Source of the DNA: Candidatus Elusimicrobium euhamitermitis
GTDB taxonomy: Bacteria; Elusimicrobiota; Elusimicrobia; Elusimicrobiales; Elusimicrobiaceae
Reading direction: 5' to 3'
DNA: 15,066 nucleotides
Assembly: GCA_031254225.1 (NCBI GenBank)
Contig: JAIRUU010000110.1
Span: forward strand, 1-15,066
Part shown: positions 14,202-15,066 of the stretch, one piece after another
Numbering within the stretch: the first letter of the stretch is position 1
Layout of the letters: every line of letters begins with the position of its first letter
Made by a program: the position numbers and the translations under genes
The notes under the pieces: generated by a model
The model's input: the letters and a program-made list of their open reading frames with translations, nothing else
Databases searched by the model: none
Told to the model about the DNA's origin: nothing

Positions 14202-14939
14202 TTATTTAAGCTGTATTTTCGCCCGCATATCGTACATAATTATTGACGCGGCGGCGGCGGCGTTTAAACTTTCTCCCTGAGACTGCGGTATGCTGATAAT
14301 CTCGTCGCAGTGTTCCGCAGTTTTCTGACGAAGACCCGTGCCTTCCGAGCCTATGACAAGCACCGCCGGGCCGGTATATTCAACTTTATTAATCGGTTTG
14401 CCGGCCATGTCCGCGCCGTAAATCCAAAAACCCGCGTCTTTCAAATCCAAAAGCGCGGTATTAAGATTAACAACTTCAACGATATTAACGCGCTCCACCG
14501 CGCCGGAGGCCACTTTATATACGGCGGGCGTAAGACCGACGGTGCGGCGCGTGGGCAGCAAAATTGTGCCAAAGCCGAGGAAAGCCGCGCTGCGTATTAC
14601 CGCGCCCAAATTCTGCGGGTCCGTCATTTCGTCAACCGCAAGCCATAACTCTTTTTTATTGCCGCGCGCAGCGTCTATGGCGTTTGTCAGCCGCATAAAT
14701 TTAACGGCTTCCGCCCTGGCCGCAATGCCCTGGTGGTTGGCTTTTTTGGTAAGGACATCCATTTGCTTGGCGTCCATGCGGTCAATTTTTACGTTAGAGC
14801 GTTTGGCGAGCGCTATAATATCTTCTATTCCGCGGTGGCCCGCCTTGCCGTCCAGCACGTAAATTTGTTCCACGCGGCGTTTTTTGCTTTTCAAAACTTC
14901 GCCGACGGCGTGAACGCCGTAAATTATTTCAAGTTCCAT
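14202..14939 (-). CDS. rlmB: 23S rRNA (guanosine-2'-O-)-methyltransferase RlmB, SpoU family
   Basis: This 245-residue SPOUT-class enzyme methylates a ribose in 23S rRNA using S-adenosylmethionine. An N-terminal substrate-binding domain (about 4-75, starting IIYGVHAVGEVL) precedes the knotted catalytic domain with all three SpoU motifs: DEMTDPQNLGAVIRSA (103-118, with N110 and R116), LVIGSEGTGLR (194-204) and IPQSQGESLNAAAAASIIMYD (217-237, with N226). RlmB targets G2251 (E. coli numbering). A related SpoU paralogue such as TrmH is less likely because the N-terminal domain and the start are typical of RlmB/YacO. The start codon is fixed by homology, but no purine-rich ribosome-binding site is visible upstream. 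No terminator separates its 3' end from the convergent gene. Confidence 0.93.
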   Translation of the reverse strand: MELEIIYGVHAVGEVLKSKKRRVEQIYVLDGKAGHRGIEDIIALAKRSNVKIDRMDAKQMDVLTKKANHQGIAARAEAVKFMRLTNAIDAARGNKKELWLAVDEMTDPQNLGAVIRSAAFLGFGTILLPTRRTVGLTPAVYKVASGAVERVNIVEVVNLNTALLDLKDAGFWIYGADMAGKPINKVEYTGPAVLVIGSEGTGLRQKTAEHCDEIISIPQSQGESLNAAAAASIIMYDMRAKIQLK

Positions 14940-14980
14940 AAGGTTGTAGAACGGTCCTAACCCGTTGCGCGCTGAGATGG

Positions 14981-15061
14981 TTTTTTAGGCAATTTTAATT
15001 TTTTTGCGAAGAGCATAGCCAAAGCTATGTAAGGAGCAAAAAAATTAAAAGTGTCAAAAAA
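14981..15061. repeat. Long A/T-rich inverted repeat with nested hairpin
   Basis: Arms of 15 bp are perfectly complementary: TTTTAATTTTTTTGC at 14993-15007 and GCAAAAAAATTAAAA at 15036-15050. They enclose a nested 6-bp stem, CATAGC (15014-15019) with GCTATG (15024-15029). Outside, TTTTTT (14981-14986) and AAAAAA (15056-15061) can also pair. The structure is upstream of rlmB and reaches almost to the window edge. T-runs and A-runs lie inside the arms, so it could terminate transcription coming from the right, or be a small palindromic mobile repeat. No gene was recognised in 14940-15066. Confidence 0.65.
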
Positions 15062-15066
15062 GCGCT

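Noticed and set aside
14940..14980. Possible tRNA or small RNA upstream of rlmB
   Set aside because: No cloverleaf, CCA end or T-loop consensus could be formed from this stretch.

Overview
The window looks like chromosomal DNA from a Gram-negative, diderm-type bacterium. Base composition is intermediate, with alternating GC-rich and very A/T-rich synonymous codon choice. The style recalls Elusimicrobiota (gut Elusimicrobium-like lineages), but this is a weak inference from codon style and gene content; no marker here fixes the phylum. Housekeeping genes make up most of the window: the end of dnaG, rpoD, smc and rlmB. The accessory part is a pair of related secreted repeat proteins and a polysaccharide O-acetylation pair.

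Layout from left to right: (1) dnaG (5'-truncated by the window edge) and rpoD on the plus strand, the tail of a classic macromolecular-synthesis operon. (2) A convergent intergenic region of about 250 bp holding two GC-rich hairpin repeats in inverted orientation. (3) Two minus-strand genes for exported proteins (397 and 606 aa). They share a repeat-domain motif and an almost co-linear C-terminal domain of about 62 residues that resembles type IX secretion sorting domains. Each has a clear sigma-70-type promoter. The larger gene also has two palindromic putative operator sites directly upstream of its -35 box. An intrinsic terminator separates the two genes. (4) A minus-strand DHA2-type MFS efflux transporter, then another GC-rich repeat. 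(5) A minus-strand smc followed after 12 nt by a YfcE-like metallophosphoesterase. (6) A divergent plus-strand pair, an AlgI-like MBOAT acyltransferase and an AlgJ/AlgX-like SGNH-family protein, separated by one base. (7) rlmB on the minus strand, its stop one base from that of the AlgJ-like gene. (8) A long A/T-rich inverted repeat at the right edge.

Working hypothesis: the exported repeat proteins are cell-surface or extracellular products built from an uncharacterised beta-rich repeat, and the MBOAT/AlgJ-like pair O-acetylates a cell-envelope or extracellular glycan. The most striking signals are the shared C-terminal module and the tandem palindromes at about -42 and -66 relative to the predicted start of transcription of the 606 aa gene, which is the geometry of an activator-controlled promoter. 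No rRNA, tRNA, CRISPR array, IS element or phage gene was recognised.
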